A DNA stretch of 64,000 nucleotides from a bacterium (GCA_008933615.1 WBUR01000020.1:1-64000), one strand, 5' to 3'. Shown: positions 37,509 to 48,054, counted from the first letter of the stretch. The notes: a model not told the origin generated them from the sequence alone. Program-made: numbers and translations.

Positions 37509-37555
37509 GCAAACAGCATCGGACAAACGACCATCATAATTTCCGGAAAACCTGA

Positions 37556-38530
37556 ATGACGCTGAAAGACATATTTGACCCGATTGACGGAGAACTCGAG
37601 GTATTCAAGAAAAAATTCAAAGAACAGCTGACGTCGAAGATCAAGATCGTAGATACGATCGCGCAGTATGTGGTCAAGTCCCGCGGCAAGAACCTCCGGC
37701 CGATGCTGGTGCTTTTGTGCAGCAAGCTGTGCGACGGCACAGTAACCGAACGCAGTTACCGCGCGGCGATCACGATCGAGTTGGTGCACAGCGCAACGCT
37801 GGTTCATGACGACGTAGTGGACGGAGCCGATATGCGGCGCGGCATGCCGTCGATCAATGCGATCTGGAAAAATAAGATGGCCGTTCTGATGGGCGACTAT
37901 CTTCTGGCCAATGCGTTGATCAGTATCGTCGACATCAAAAGTTTTGACGCGATGATGCTTTTGTCCAATGCCACAAAACGAGCAAGCCAGGGCGAACTCC
38001 TGCAGATCGACAAAAGCCGCAAACTGGATATTGACGAAGAAACGTATATTCAGATCGTTTCGGACAAAACGGGCGCGCTGATCGCGGCGGCGTGTGAACT
38101 CGGCGCGATCACGACCACCGAAAACATGGAAGACCGAAAAGCGTTAAAGGAATTCGGAGAGAATATCGGCATTGCATTTCAGATCAAAGATGATCTCTTT
38201 GATTTCGAAGGCGTACAAACCATTATCGGAAAAACCAAGGGCCGCGATCTGAAAGAACAAAAGATCACGCTGCCTTTGATCCACGCTTTCAGCAAGGCGC
38301 CACGGGCGGAATCGAAACGCGTTCTAAAAATGATCAAAAACGATGTGAGCCGTTCCGATGTGAAACACATCATCGCCTTCACCGAGACTCACGGCGGACT
38401 TGAATATGCGAAAAAGCGGCTTAAGGATTATTCTGACAGAGCCATTGCTAATTTATCTCACTTTAAAGATTCAAAGGCTAAAGAAGGACTGAAAAATTTT
38501 GTGCAGTTTAATATGGAGAGAAACAAGTAA
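37556..38530 (+). CDS. polyprenyl diphosphate synthase (long chain)
   Basis: 324 aa trans-isoprenyl diphosphate synthase. First Asp-rich motif LVHDDVVDGADMRRG, second IAFQIKDDLFDFEG; GKNLRP holds the pyrophosphate-binding Lys/Arg. It elongates farnesyl diphosphate with IPP. The residues before the first Asp-rich motif are small (SATLVHDD), which in this family allows long products, so it probably makes the side chain of a respiratory quinone (octaprenyl-type). A second, different synthase lies at 46.3 kb. Not in an operon; a palindromic repeat follows it. Confidence 0.92.
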   Translation: MTLKDIFDPIDGELEVFKKKFKEQLTSKIKIVDTIAQYVVKSRGKNLRPMLVLLCSKLCDGTVTERSYRAAITIELVHSATLVHDDVVDGADMRRGMPSINAIWKNKMAVLMGDYLLANALISIVDIKSFDAMMLLSNATKRASQGELLQIDKSRKLDIDEETYIQIVSDKTGALIAAACELGAITTTENMEDRKALKEFGENIGIAFQIKDDLFDFEGVQTIIGKTKGRDLKEQKITLPLIHAFSKAPRAESKRVLKMIKNDVSRSDVKHIIAFTETHGGLEYAKKRLKDYSDRAIANLSHFKDSKAKEGLKNFVQFNMERNK

Positions 38531-38620
38531 AATCAAAGCACCAAATGACAAATAACAAAATTCAAACGAGTTTGGTATTTGAAAATTATTTGTGATTTGT
38601 TTTTTGGAATTTGGAAATTA
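38531..38620. repeat. imperfect inverted repeat upstream of eno
   Basis: Left arm CAAATGACAAATAACAAAAT (from 38542) and right arm TATTTGAAAATTATTTGTGA (38576-38595, then TTTG) are reverse complements with small gaps. It fills the gap before the enolase gene. Confidence 0.6.
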
Positions 38621-38621
38621 A

Positions 38622-39914
<1,293 letters not shown>

Positions 39915-39924
39915 GGAGAAACGT

Positions 39925-40284
39925 ATGAGTATATTGCCGCGAGAAAACGTGACGAAAAACCTTTTAGACGATACCGCCAGTATCGAAAAAAAGAAAAAGA
40001 GGAAAAAAGTTCTCTTTTGGTCGGTGATAAGCGTGATCGCGATGACGATTATATTCGGTAATTACGGCGCGTATCAAATGGTCGTTATCAAACGGCAAAA
40101 AATGAATCTGGAAAACGAAATCGCGCAGCTTAAAAAAGATCAGGCTCATCTGCTAAAAAACCGCGAACGCATCAAGAATGATTTGACCTATATAGAAAAA
40201 GTTGCGCGCGAAAAATACAGCATGGTCAAGCCGGGCGAGCATGTGTATCAGGTGATTCCAAAGAACAAAGAAACAAAAAAATAA
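39925..40284 (+). CDS. ftsB: FtsB/DivIC-type septum formation initiator
   Basis: 119 aa. Cytoplasmic N-terminus (about 35 residues, Lys-rich), one membrane helix (about 31-50, VLFWSVISVIAMTIIFG), then a coiled coil (about 55-90, KRQKMNLENEIAQLKKDQAHL) and the conserved IEKVAREKYSMVKPGE. This is the FtsB/DivIC layout; it links FtsL and FtsQ in the divisome. I start at the ATG after AAGGAGAA, ten bases behind eno. Its usual partner genes ftsL and ftsQ are in the dcw cluster of this window. Confidence 0.92.
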   Translation: MSILPRENVTKNLLDDTASIEKKKKRKKVLFWSVISVIAMTIIFGNYGAYQMVVIKRQKMNLENEIAQLKKDQAHLLKNRERIKNDLTYIEKVAREKYSMVKPGEHVYQVIPKNKETKK

Positions 40285-40350
40285 ATGTAATTACTCATCG
40301 GCATTGACATTGCGGCATTCGCAATAATGTAACGCGAGATATACCCCGCT

Positions 40351-40418
40351 GTCATTCTGTAAGAATCTTTTTGAATTGAATGTCTGACTAAAATCAAAAA
40401 AGATTCTTTCAGAATGAC
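40351..40418. repeat. inverted repeat (GTCATTCTG type)
   Basis: Left arm 40351-40374 starts GTCATTCTGTAAGAATCTTT; right arm 40394-40418 ends GATTCTTTCAGAATGAC. They are reverse complements except for one base and one insertion, with a 19-base spacer. It stands between ftsB and the cupin gene. Confidence 0.85.
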
Positions 40419-40497
40419 GTGACCGGGATTCGGATTTTGATTGTAAATCGGACTAAGTCGTTACCAACAAGAAATCGGTTAAATTTACGGAGTTTAA

Positions 40498-40971
40498 ATG
40501 TTGAAAGAAGGAGCTATTGAAGGAGTCATCATTAAAGAACTGAAAAAAATTTCTGATCGACGCGGCTGGCTGATGGAGTTGTTTCGTCATGACGAGTTGG
40601 ATGAGAACGACTATCCCGCGATGGCTTATATTTCAATGACCGAGCCCGGCGTCGCCCGCGGTCCGCACGAGCACGAAGATCAATCCGACCTTTTTTGTTT
40701 TCTCGGCCCTTCGGATTTTAAATTATACCTGTGGGATAATCGTAAGAGCTCGCCAACTTATATGTCTAAAACAACTTTGGTTCTGGGTGAAAGCAAACCT
40801 GCGTCGGTTATTATTCCTCCCGGCGTTGCGCATGGGTATAAGAATGTCGGCGGCAAGGAAGGTATGGTCTTCAATTGCGCCAACCGGCTCTATGCCGGAA
40901 AAAATAAAAAAGAACGCGTTGACGAAATTCGCCACGAAGAAGATCCGAATACGCCTTTTAAACTGGACTAG
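40498..40971 (+). CDS. dTDP-4-dehydrorhamnose 3,5-epimerase-like cupin
   Basis: 157 aa RmlC-like cupin. Opening EGVIIKELKKISDRRGWLMELFR is typical of nucleotide-sugar 3,5-epimerases; the barrel has GVARGPHEHEDQSDLFCFLG and IIPPGVAHGYKNVG. The family's usual GLHYQ-type active-site motif is replaced by GPHEHEDQ, so it belongs to a divergent branch and its reaction is uncertain. Such enzymes make deoxysugars for surface polysaccharides. No other sugar-nucleotide gene is nearby. A GGAG site lies before the ATG. Confidence 0.82.
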   Translation: MLKEGAIEGVIIKELKKISDRRGWLMELFRHDELDENDYPAMAYISMTEPGVARGPHEHEDQSDLFCFLGPSDFKLYLWDNRKSSPTYMSKTTLVLGESKPASVIIPPGVAHGYKNVGGKEGMVFNCANRLYAGKNKKERVDEIRHEEDPNTPFKLD

Positions 40972-41002
40972 TATCCGTCGTCTTATCAGAGAAAAATTAT
41001 TG

Positions 41003-42433
41003 ATGAAATATATATTTGCCATTCTTCTGGCGATCCCCCTTTCTGTTTCTTCGCAAGATTTTTATTCAAAACAAAAATTGGATTCCATTACTTCCGCTAT
41101 TGACGCTGTTTTCGCCGAACGCCTTTTTAAGGATTCAAAAGTCGGGTTCATTGCAAAATCGCTGCGCAGCGGCCAAATTCTGTATGAAAAAAATTCCGAA
41201 ACTCTCCTGAGTTCCGCCTCCTGTATGAAATTAGTTACGACCGCAGCCGCACTCGATCGCTGGGGAAGCAACTATCAATTTCGAACCGGATTTTACACGG
41301 ACGGTAATTTCTCAAAGGGCATCGTCGACAGCAATTTATACGTCAAAGGTTACGGCGATCCTTATTTCACTTCTGAAATACTTTTGCGAACGGTTTATCA
41401 CCTGAAAGCCATGGGCCTCAGCGAGATTAAAGGCAATATTATTGCAGATGAGTCGTATCTTCAGGACACGCCTAACGCAGAAACAAATGACCGCGCCTAT
41501 TCAGCATTCGGCAGCGCGCTGGGATTTAATTTTAATTCCGTTGCCATTTATGTTCAGCCCGGTCAAAAAATAGGAGATTCTGCGCTCGTTTTCACAGAAC
41601 CGATTTCATCGCTTTTTCGCATCATCAATTACGCCAAAACAACGGATTCGTCCGAAAGTGTTGGTATAAGCAATTACTCCGTCTCGGCTAAGTACGACCA
41701 TGAGAAAATAACTCTTTCCGTCTACGGATCCATCGGAATGGGACAACCGGAAACCGTGATATACAAACGTATCAATAACCCAGCAATGTATGTTGGAACG
41801 ATCATCAAAGAAGCGTTTGAATTATACGGCATTCATGTTCGCGGCCGGGTGATCGCAGGGATCACACCGGAAAATGTCAAAACGATTGCCGACCCCCCTT
41901 CGTACGACCTGTCGTATATTATCGCGGGAATCAACAAATGGAGTAATAATTATGCCGCGACACAACTGCTGATGATCATGGGCGCGCAGGAGTTTGGCCC
42001 GCCCGGAACCGACGAAAAGGGCATTCGGGCGATGAAGCCGTTCTTAGAAAAAGTCGGCATTCGCCGGCAAGAAATTGCAATAGTTGATGGGTCCGGTTTG
42101 GACGTTGGAAATAAAATAACGCCGGCCGCACTGGTGCGTCTATTGGAATACATGCACCGTGATTTTAGTTCACCCGAATACCTATCCTCTTTCAGTATCG
42201 CAGGGGTGGACGGAACGGAAAGGAAACGATTCAATAAAAACGGCGGGCCTTCCAAGCGAAGCCGTTTAAAGATCGGATATCTGCATGGCTACAGCGGACT
42301 TGCGGGGTATATCGAGAACAAACAAGGCGACCGCATTGCATTTTGCCTTCTTACCAACGGATTTCCGAAGGGATATTATGAATCTGTAAAGTATCTCGAA
42401 GACAAGATCTGCACTATTTTATCCAACTACTAA
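41003..42433 (+). CDS. dacB: D-alanyl-D-alanine carboxypeptidase/endopeptidase (PBP4, S13)
   Basis: 476 aa. Signal peptide at residues 1-17 (ending SVSSQ). S13 catalytic motifs: S73-C-M-K76 (SxxK), SNN in NKWSNNYAATQ (SxN), DGSGLDVG, and the third motif as K423-I-G, where the family has KTG. The large insertion domain between the first two motifs is present. The enzyme trims or cuts peptide cross-links in the periplasm; the Ile in place of Thr may change activity. The frame extends upstream through the cupin gene, but the signal peptide marks the true start. It overlaps yraN by one base (TAATG). Confidence 0.88.
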   Translation: MKYIFAILLAIPLSVSSQDFYSKQKLDSITSAIDAVFAERLFKDSKVGFIAKSLRSGQILYEKNSETLLSSASCMKLVTTAAALDRWGSNYQFRTGFYTDGNFSKGIVDSNLYVKGYGDPYFTSEILLRTVYHLKAMGLSEIKGNIIADESYLQDTPNAETNDRAYSAFGSALGFNFNSVAIYVQPGQKIGDSALVFTEPISSLFRIINYAKTTDSSESVGISNYSVSAKYDHEKITLSVYGSIGMGQPETVIYKRINNPAMYVGTIIKEAFELYGIHVRGRVIAGITPENVKTIADPPSYDLSYIIAGINKWSNNYAATQLLMIMGAQEFGPPGTDEKGIRAMKPFLEKVGIRRQEIAIVDGSGLDVGNKITPAALVRLLEYMHRDFSSPEYLSSFSIAGVDGTERKRFNKNGGPSKRSRLKIGYLHGYSGLAGYIENKQGDRIAFCLLTNGFPKGYYESVKYLEDKICTILSNY

Positions 42434-42810
42434 TGCCGTCCAAAAGTAAAACCGTCGGGAATCGCGGGGAATCTCTCGCTGAGGAATTTCTCCGAAAAAA
42501 GAATTACGAGATTTTAGCAAAGCAGTACCGTTTTCGTAACGGGGAAATTGATATCGTGGCTAAGACGGGCACGATACTGGTATTTGTTGAAGTGAAAACG
42601 GCAGACCTCACGTACGTGTCTGAATCTCCATTCGGAGAGCCGGAAACGTGGCTGACTGTAACGAAACAAAAATTCCTACGTAAATCAGCTGAACATTATT
42701 TATGGAAAAATAAGATTGGCGAGATGGATTGCAGATTTGATCTCATTGCCGTCCGAATCTATTCAGATCACGAAGAAATCAACCACATTGAAAACGCTTT
42801 TTGGATGTGA
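42433..42810 (+). CDS. yraN: YraN-family (UPF0102) nuclease-like protein
   Basis: 125 aa, complete. The Holliday-junction-resolvase-like fold is shown by GNRGESLAEEFLRKKNYEILAKQYR, then GEIDIVA and FVEVKT, with the PD-(D/E)xK residues D and E-x-K in place. Role in DNA processing is presumed, unproved in the family. Its start overlaps the stop of dacB (TAATG), so it is translated in coupling with it. Confidence 0.92.
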   Translation: MPSKSKTVGNRGESLAEEFLRKKNYEILAKQYRFRNGEIDIVAKTGTILVFVEVKTADLTYVSESPFGEPETWLTVTKQKFLRKSAEHYLWKNKIGEMDCRFDLIAVRIYSDHEEINHIENAFWM

Positions 42811-42842
42811 CGGTTAGAGGAAAGTGATTCCGCCTTACTTCG

Positions 42843-44105
42843 TTATGAAAATTTTTCCTGAAAATAAGTATCCAGTTGCGACAGCGCTATCGTCGTTTGC
42901 TCTCCGTTATCCATATTCTTGACCACGCACTCGTTTTTTGCGATCTCATGATCACCTAATATAACGGTGAATTTTGCTTTCTGCCGATTGGCGTCGCGCA
43001 TCTGCGCCTTCATACTCCGTTTCAGATAATCCATTTCACAGACGATATTGTGTTGACGCATCGTCTGCACATACGGCATCGCTGCGGCCGATGCGGCTTC
43101 GCCCAATACGACTACATATACGTCAATGTCCGGCGAGGCGCCGAAACTTAGATTTTCAGCTTCCATAACAATAATCAGCCGCTCGATACCTGCCGCAAAG
43201 CCCACGGACGGCGTGGGTTTACCGCCAAGGCTCTCCGTCAGCAGATCATACCGTCCGCCGCCGCCCAGCGCATTTTGAGAACCCAAATTCTCGCTTTGAA
43301 TTTCATACGCCGTCTTGGTGTAATAATCCAGCCCGCGCACCAGCTTCCCGTCCACTTCATATTTCACATTCAGGCCATTCAACAGAATTTTCACTTTGTC
43401 AAAATGTGTCGAACATTCCTCGCATAAATGATCTTTCATTAGCGGTGCGTTCTTTGTCAACTCATTATCTTTTTCGCTTTTCGAATCGAGTATTCGCATG
43501 GGATTGGTTTCAAGCCTTTTCTGGCTTTCAGCCGACAATTGATCTTTGACGGCCGATAGAAAAGCAACTAATTTTTTCCTGTAATCCGGACGGCACACCG
43601 GGCATCCTACGCTATTTATCTTAAAACTTAAATTTTTTAAACCGAGTTCTTCATAAATGGTCAGTGCCACGAGCATGGTCTCCACATCGATCTCCGAGGA
43701 TCTGCTGCCGATGGCCTCCACGCCAAATTGATGAAATTGCCGCAACCGTCCTTTTTGCGGGCGCTCCTGACGAAACATCGGTCCAAGATAAAATAATTTA
43801 TTCAGTGGCTGTTGTTCCGTTAGATTACTCTCAATGAGTGCGCGAATCACCGAAGCCGTCATTTCAGGCCGGAGCGTCAGGCTTTCCTCGCCTTTGTCCA
43901 AAAAAGTGTACATCTCTTTTCCAACTACATCGGTAGCTTCACCGATCCCGCGTTTAAACAGATCGGTATGTTCGAAAATTGGCGTGCGAATTTCCGTGTA
44001 ATTAAACCGGCGCATAACGTCGATGATTTTCTTCTCCACAAATTGCCATTTAAAGATCTCCGTCGGCAATATATCCTTAGTGCCAGTCGGAACACGGTAA
44101 TTCAA
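42843..44105 (-). CDS. hisS: histidyl-tRNA synthetase
   Basis: 420 aa class II synthetase. Motif 2 FRQERPQKGRLRQFHQFG, the histidine-specific GLDYYTKTAYE and motif 3 SVGFAAGIERL are complete, and the C-terminal anticodon-binding domain (about 330-420) is present. It charges tRNA-His. AAAGGAGTTTACGC stands before the ATG. It stands alone on the minus strand, convergent with yraN and 133 bases downstream of ptsI. Confidence 0.97.
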   Translation of the reverse strand: MNYRVPTGTKDILPTEIFKWQFVEKKIIDVMRRFNYTEIRTPIFEHTDLFKRGIGEATDVVGKEMYTFLDKGEESLTLRPEMTASVIRALIESNLTEQQPLNKLFYLGPMFRQERPQKGRLRQFHQFGVEAIGSRSSEIDVETMLVALTIYEELGLKNLSFKINSVGCPVCRPDYRKKLVAFLSAVKDQLSAESQKRLETNPMRILDSKSEKDNELTKNAPLMKDHLCEECSTHFDKVKILLNGLNVKYEVDGKLVRGLDYYTKTAYEIQSENLGSQNALGGGGRYDLLTESLGGKPTPSVGFAAGIERLIIVMEAENLSFGASPDIDVYVVVLGEAASAAAMPYVQTMRQHNIVCEMDYLKRSMKAQMRDANRQKAKFTVILGDHEIAKNECVVKNMDNGEQTTIALSQLDTYFQEKFS

Positions 44106-44238
44106 GCGTAAACTCCTTTACTTAATATCGTCAAATCACATAGTAAAAATATATCAAAGGGGTTTTCTATAATCAATAAGAATGATTCGAAGAAAAATGG
44201 CGGCAGAAAGAATCAGAAGGAATGAAGTCCATACGGCG

Positions 44239-46020
44239 TTATACGGCGAGTTTTTTTCTGGTAACTTCGGTTACTAACTTTTCGATTTCTTTTATGTCGG
44301 ACATATTGAGAATTTTCTTCGCTAAGGCTTCGGCTTCTTTACTGTCTGTTTCTCTTATCATTTTTTTAATTTTTGGAAGAACCGGGGGCAGTACGCTAAA
44401 TTCGTGTAATCCCAATCCTAATAAAAAGATCGTTGCATACGGATTACCCGCCATTTCCCCGCACATGGAGGCGTGAATACGGTGATGTCGCGCGGCCGAA
44501 ATTGTTTTGTTAATCAGTTGTAAGACTGCCGGGTGAAAGCAATTGTATAACGCGGCTACTTTAGGATTTCCACGATCCGCGGCGAGCGTATACTGCACGA
44601 GATCGTTAGTACCAATACTAAAAAAATCCACTTCCTTCGCAAGCACATCCGCCATCAGCGCCGCTCCGGGCGTTTCGATCATAATGCCGACTTTTATTTT
44701 TTCGTTATAAGGAATTTTTTCTTTTTTGAGTTCATTTTTACACTTATCAATCAAAGCTTTTGCCTCAAGGACTTCCTTTACAGAAATAACCATCGGGATC
44801 ATGATCTCAACCTGATATTCTGCAGACAGCCTGAGCATGGCGCGGATCTGAGGCACAAAAAATTCCGGGCACTCCAAAGCGATACGAATCGCCCTCCATC
44901 CTAACATCGGGTTATCCTCGTGTACATACCCCTGTGTGGTAAGAATCTCAAGCGGAATTTTGTCGCCGCCAACATCAAACGTGCGCATAGTTAATTTATG
45001 CGGATGGATTTTACGGGCAATTTTTAAATACTCCTGATATTGTGTTTCTTCGTCAGGCAGTTCGCGTTCGGAAAAAAGCATATATTCCGTACGGTAAAGC
45101 CCTATACCTTTGGCGCCCAGCTTCAAGGCATTGGCAACTTCTTCCGCTAATTCCACATTAGCCGACAGTTGTATTTCCCGGCCGTCTTTGGTAGTACATG
45201 GCAGTTGTGCAACAGGCTCCAGTTCTGCCGCCTGCCGCAGGATCTCCTTGCTTTTTTTTGAATAGCGTTCAATCGTTTCCGGAGTAGGATTAATAATGAC
45301 CTCGCCTTTATGCCCGTCCACAAGCAAGGTATCATGATCGGACACAAATCCGGTAAAATTAGCTATGCCGACTACGGCAGGAATATTCAACGAGCGTGCG
45401 ACTATCGCAAAATGCGACAACGTACTGCCCGATTCGCAAACAAAACCAAGAATCTTGGATCGTTCGATACCCGCAATGTCGGAGGGTTTTATCGTATCGG
45501 CAATAATGACGGAGGGTTCATCAACGGTAAAAGTTTTATGCTGTCCAAGTAAATTGGCCAAAATACGGCGTTTGACGTCGTCGATATCAGTTGCACGTTC
45601 ACGAAGATATTCGTTGTTCGACTTCAGAAAATTATTCCTGAATTTATCCATGACCGTCGTCAATGCGCTTTCGGCATTTACATGGTTGTTCTTGACCAGC
45701 TTGAGCGTTCCTCGAATCATTTCTTCATCTTCAAGTATCAAGAAATGGGACTCAAGAATGGAGCTGTATTCCTTGCCGTATTTGGCTTTGGCTTCCTGTA
45801 TGAGATGGTATAATTGTTCGCGCGTGATTTGCAGAGCCTGATGAAAACGCTCGATTTCATCCTCAACCGCATGGTCGTCCTCCAGCTTGTATTCAATCAC
45901 CTTCAAATTTGATGAATGCAGCACATAGGGTTTCCCTACAATGATTCCTGATGAAACACCCAATCCTTTGACGACAACTTCGTCCGCTTTCAACTTGGAT
46001 TTATCGGATTTGGCAGGCAT
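44239..46020 (-). CDS. ptsI: PTS enzyme I (phosphoenolpyruvate-protein phosphotransferase)
   Basis: 593 aa. N-terminal HPr-binding domain, then the active-site histidine in GSTLSHFAIVARSLNIPAVVG, and the PEP-binding barrel with MRTFDVGGDKIP, NPMLGWRAIR, GIMIETPGA, SIGTNDLVQY and the cysteine in CGEMAG. It moves phosphate from PEP to HPr. The frame reaches a TTG at 46047, but I choose the ATG at 46020, one base after the ptsH stop. No sugar-specific EII is in the window, so the pair may serve mainly regulation, as in many FCB bacteria. Confidence 0.94.
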   Translation of the reverse strand: MPAKSDKSKLKADEVVVKGLGVSSGIIVGKPYVLHSSNLKVIEYKLEDDHAVEDEIERFHQALQITREQLYHLIQEAKAKYGKEYSSILESHFLILEDEEMIRGTLKLVKNNHVNAESALTTVMDKFRNNFLKSNNEYLRERATDIDDVKRRILANLLGQHKTFTVDEPSVIIADTIKPSDIAGIERSKILGFVCESGSTLSHFAIVARSLNIPAVVGIANFTGFVSDHDTLLVDGHKGEVIINPTPETIERYSKKSKEILRQAAELEPVAQLPCTTKDGREIQLSANVELAEEVANALKLGAKGIGLYRTEYMLFSERELPDEETQYQEYLKIARKIHPHKLTMRTFDVGGDKIPLEILTTQGYVHEDNPMLGWRAIRIALECPEFFVPQIRAMLRLSAEYQVEIMIPMVISVKEVLEAKALIDKCKNELKKEKIPYNEKIKVGIMIETPGAALMADVLAKEVDFFSIGTNDLVQYTLAADRGNPKVAALYNCFHPAVLQLINKTISAARHHRIHASMCGEMAGNPYATIFLLGLGLHEFSVLPPVLPKIKKMIRETDSKEAEALAKKILNMSDIKEIEKLVTEVTRKKLAV

Positions 46021-46021
46021 G

Positions 46022-46288
46022 TTATTCTTCGCTGAATTTAGTTTCAAAGAGCGCGATGATTGCCAGCATAGCTTTGTCCTCGTCCGAACCTTCGGTGCGT
46101 ATTCGCACTACACTTCCCATCGCCGCCGCCAGCATCATGACGCTCATGATACTTTTTGCATTGACTTCCGTGCCTTCGCAGGTTAAAAAAACTTCCGAGT
46201 CGAACTGGCTCGCTGTTTTTACGATCAGGGCAGACGGACGCGCGTGCACGCCCGCTTTATTGGATACTACGATATCTTGTTCAAGCAT
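46022..46288 (-). CDS. ptsH: phosphocarrier HPr
   Basis: 88 aa. The phosphorylated histidine is in GVHARPSA (His15), and the regulatory serine in NAKSIMSVMML (Ser46 equivalent) is retained, so an HPr kinase is expected elsewhere in the genome. Enzyme I follows with a one-base gap; the polyprenyl synthase lies 19 bases upstream in the same direction, so these three form an operon. Confidence 0.96.
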   Translation of the reverse strand: MLEQDIVVSNKAGVHARPSALIVKTASQFDSEVFLTCEGTEVNAKSIMSVMMLAAAMGSVVRIRTEGSDEDKAMLAIIALFETKFSEE

Positions 46289-46307
46289 AGGATCGGCATT
46301 CCGTCAT

Positions 46308-47288
46308 TCAATTCTCTCGTTTCCACATCTGATGGGCAAGCTGAATCAAGGTCTGTTTGGTTTTGGTATTCTTAAAACCTTGCAGGCGGTTAAGTGCGGA
46401 TTGAAAGTACTTATCGATTATTTTTTGAGTCCTCGCCTGCACGCCGCTGGTTATCAGATAACGCCTGAATTCGTCCAGTGTTTTTCTCCGGATATCTTCA
46501 TCCGTCAGCGACTGAAATATATTGACCATACCTCGTCCCTGATCCTTCTCCGAAGCCAAAATAGAAATGTATGTTTTTTTCCCGGCGGCAAGATCGCTGC
46601 CGATATTTTTTCCCAGAATTTTTTCATCCGAGATAATGTCCAGAAGATCATCTTGAATCTGAAAAGCCATGCCGAGATAATAACCAAATTCTTTTAACGC
46701 TTTTTCCTGTCTGGTTTTTGCGCCTCCAAGAATGGCGCCCATTTGTGCTGACAGACTGAATAATAATGCCGTTTTCTGAGATATCATTTTTAAATAATCC
46801 GCCTCACGAACATCCGAACGCGATTCGAATTCTTTATCCAGCGCTTGCCCTTCGCATAACCCGATAAATCCTTCGGAAAAAATCTCCATCAATTTTTGAA
46901 TATGTTTTTCCGGAGATTGGTTCAGAGCCTTAAACGCGATCGCAGCAAGGACATCGCCCGACAAAATCGCGATATTGGTGTTCCATTTTTTATGAATCGT
47001 TGCGCGTCCCCGGCGCAAATCGTCTTGATCCATAATGTCGTCATGAACCAGTGAAAAATTGTGCAGAATTTCCACGGCCGCCGCGGCATGAATCGATTTC
47101 TTGTAGTTCCGTGAAATGAGTTGGCTCGAAAGCAAGAGCAGAACAGCGCGCAGCCTTTTACCGCCGCTGTCAAAAAGGTATTGAACAGGCCCATACAGTG
47201 TAATCGGTTTTCTTTTGGCGATATAACGCTGGATAATTTTATCCATCTCCCGGATGAGAGATTTTACTTCATGATCCGTTTTTTTCAA
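46308..47288 (-). CDS. polyprenyl diphosphate synthase (short-chain type)
   Basis: 326 aa trans-isoprenyl diphosphate synthase. Asp-rich motifs LVHDDIMDQDDLRRGRAT and AFQIQDDLLDIISDEKILGK, plus the KRLRA pyrophosphate site. The NFSLVHDDIMD segment with a bulky aromatic (NF) five residues before the first Asp-rich motif limits chain length in this family, so farnesyl or geranylgeranyl diphosphate is the likely product, in contrast to the synthase at 37.6 kb. First gene of a ptsH-ptsI operon and divergent from mraZ. Confidence 0.9.
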   Translation of the reverse strand: MKKTDHEVKSLIREMDKIIQRYIAKRKPITLYGPVQYLFDSGGKRLRAVLLLLSSQLISRNYKKSIHAAAAVEILHNFSLVHDDIMDQDDLRRGRATIHKKWNTNIAILSGDVLAAIAFKALNQSPEKHIQKLMEIFSEGFIGLCEGQALDKEFESRSDVREADYLKMISQKTALLFSLSAQMGAILGGAKTRQEKALKEFGYYLGMAFQIQDDLLDIISDEKILGKNIGSDLAAGKKTYISILASEKDQGRGMVNIFQSLTDEDIRRKTLDEFRRYLITSGVQARTQKIIDKYFQSALNRLQGFKNTKTKQTLIQLAHQMWKREN

Positions 47289-47563
47289 AGCGAAAATCCG
47301 GTTATTTGAAAATATTGAGCCAAGAATATAAAAAAGTAACTAATAATGATTTGAGAATCAAGCGATTTATTCCGCCCTGTTTTTTCATTTGTCCATTTTT
47401 TTCCGATAATTTCATCGTCTTTTTGTACCTGAAATTCAATTTTGGTGGTAGGATGTGGGTTATTCTCTTTCTCCATTTCAAGCCCATTAAGCCATTAAAT
47501 ACAACAAATTATTGAATTTTTCGCTTGACATTGAGCCTTAAATGGCTGAACTTAACAAGAAAG

Positions 47564-47578
47564 TGGGTAAAAGTGGGT
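47564..47578 (+). promoter_or_regulatory. MraZ-binding repeats upstream of mraZ
   Basis: Two TGGGT boxes (47564-47568, 47574-47578) with a 5-base spacer, the 10-base period typical of MraZ operators. They stand 28 bases before the mraZ ATG. A TTGACA (47525-47530) could be the -35 box, but no convincing -10 follows at 16-18 bases. Together these suggest autorepression of the dcw operon by MraZ. The rest of the 317-base gap (47289-47605) shows nothing else I can name. Confidence 0.6.
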
Positions 47579-47605
47579 TAATTTAACTTAATCGGATTTG
47601 TTTTT

Positions 47606-48043
47606 ATGGCTTCTTTTAAAGGAACATATGTATACACTTTAGATCCGAAAAACAGGTTCAATATCCCTGCAAAAATGCGTAATGCTTTTATACCGGAGGA
47701 TCATGACGGCGTTGTTTTGACGCGCGGTTTCGACCAGTGTATTTACGTGTACTCCATGACCGAATGGAAAAAACTGGAAGAAAAATTTAGAACGCTTTCA
47801 ATCATGGACGGCAATACGCGTAAACTCATTCGCTTAATATCCGGGAATGCGCACGAATATGACCTTGACAAACAGGGACGTGTCGTGATTCCGCACACTC
47901 TTCTGGGATTTGCACAAATCGAAAAAGAGATTTTAATCATAGGTATGCTCAACTGGATCGAAGTGTGGAATCCAAAAATATACGAAGAAGTGCATCGAAA
48001 TTTTGATCTCGAGAAAACGGCCGAAAAAATGGTCAGCTTTTAA
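47606..48043 (+). CDS. mraZ: transcriptional regulator MraZ
   Basis: 145 aa with two SpoVT/AbrB-type repeats: DPKNRFNIPAKMR near the N-terminus and DKQGRVVIPHTLL at about residue 90. MraZ forms a ring and binds TGGGN repeats before its own gene; two such boxes lie just upstream here. First gene of the division and cell-wall cluster, all on the plus strand to the end of the window. Confidence 0.96.
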   Translation: MASFKGTYVYTLDPKNRFNIPAKMRNAFIPEDHDGVVLTRGFDQCIYVYSMTEWKKLEEKFRTLSIMDGNTRKLIRLISGNAHEYDLDKQGRVVIPHTLLGFAQIEKEILIIGMLNWIEVWNPKIYEEVHRNFDLEKTAEKMVSF

Positions 48044-48054
48044 TTCGGCGCTAT

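Noticed and set aside
35250-37555. Diversity-generating reverse transcriptase or template repeat near the DUF1566 gene
   Set aside because: Neither strand holds a reverse transcriptase frame, and no second copy of the variable stretch was seen within the window.
40787-41002. Upstream in-frame extension of the PBP4 gene (72 codons)
   Set aside because: It overlaps the cupin gene, is rich in Lys/Arg, and the signal peptide begins at 41003.
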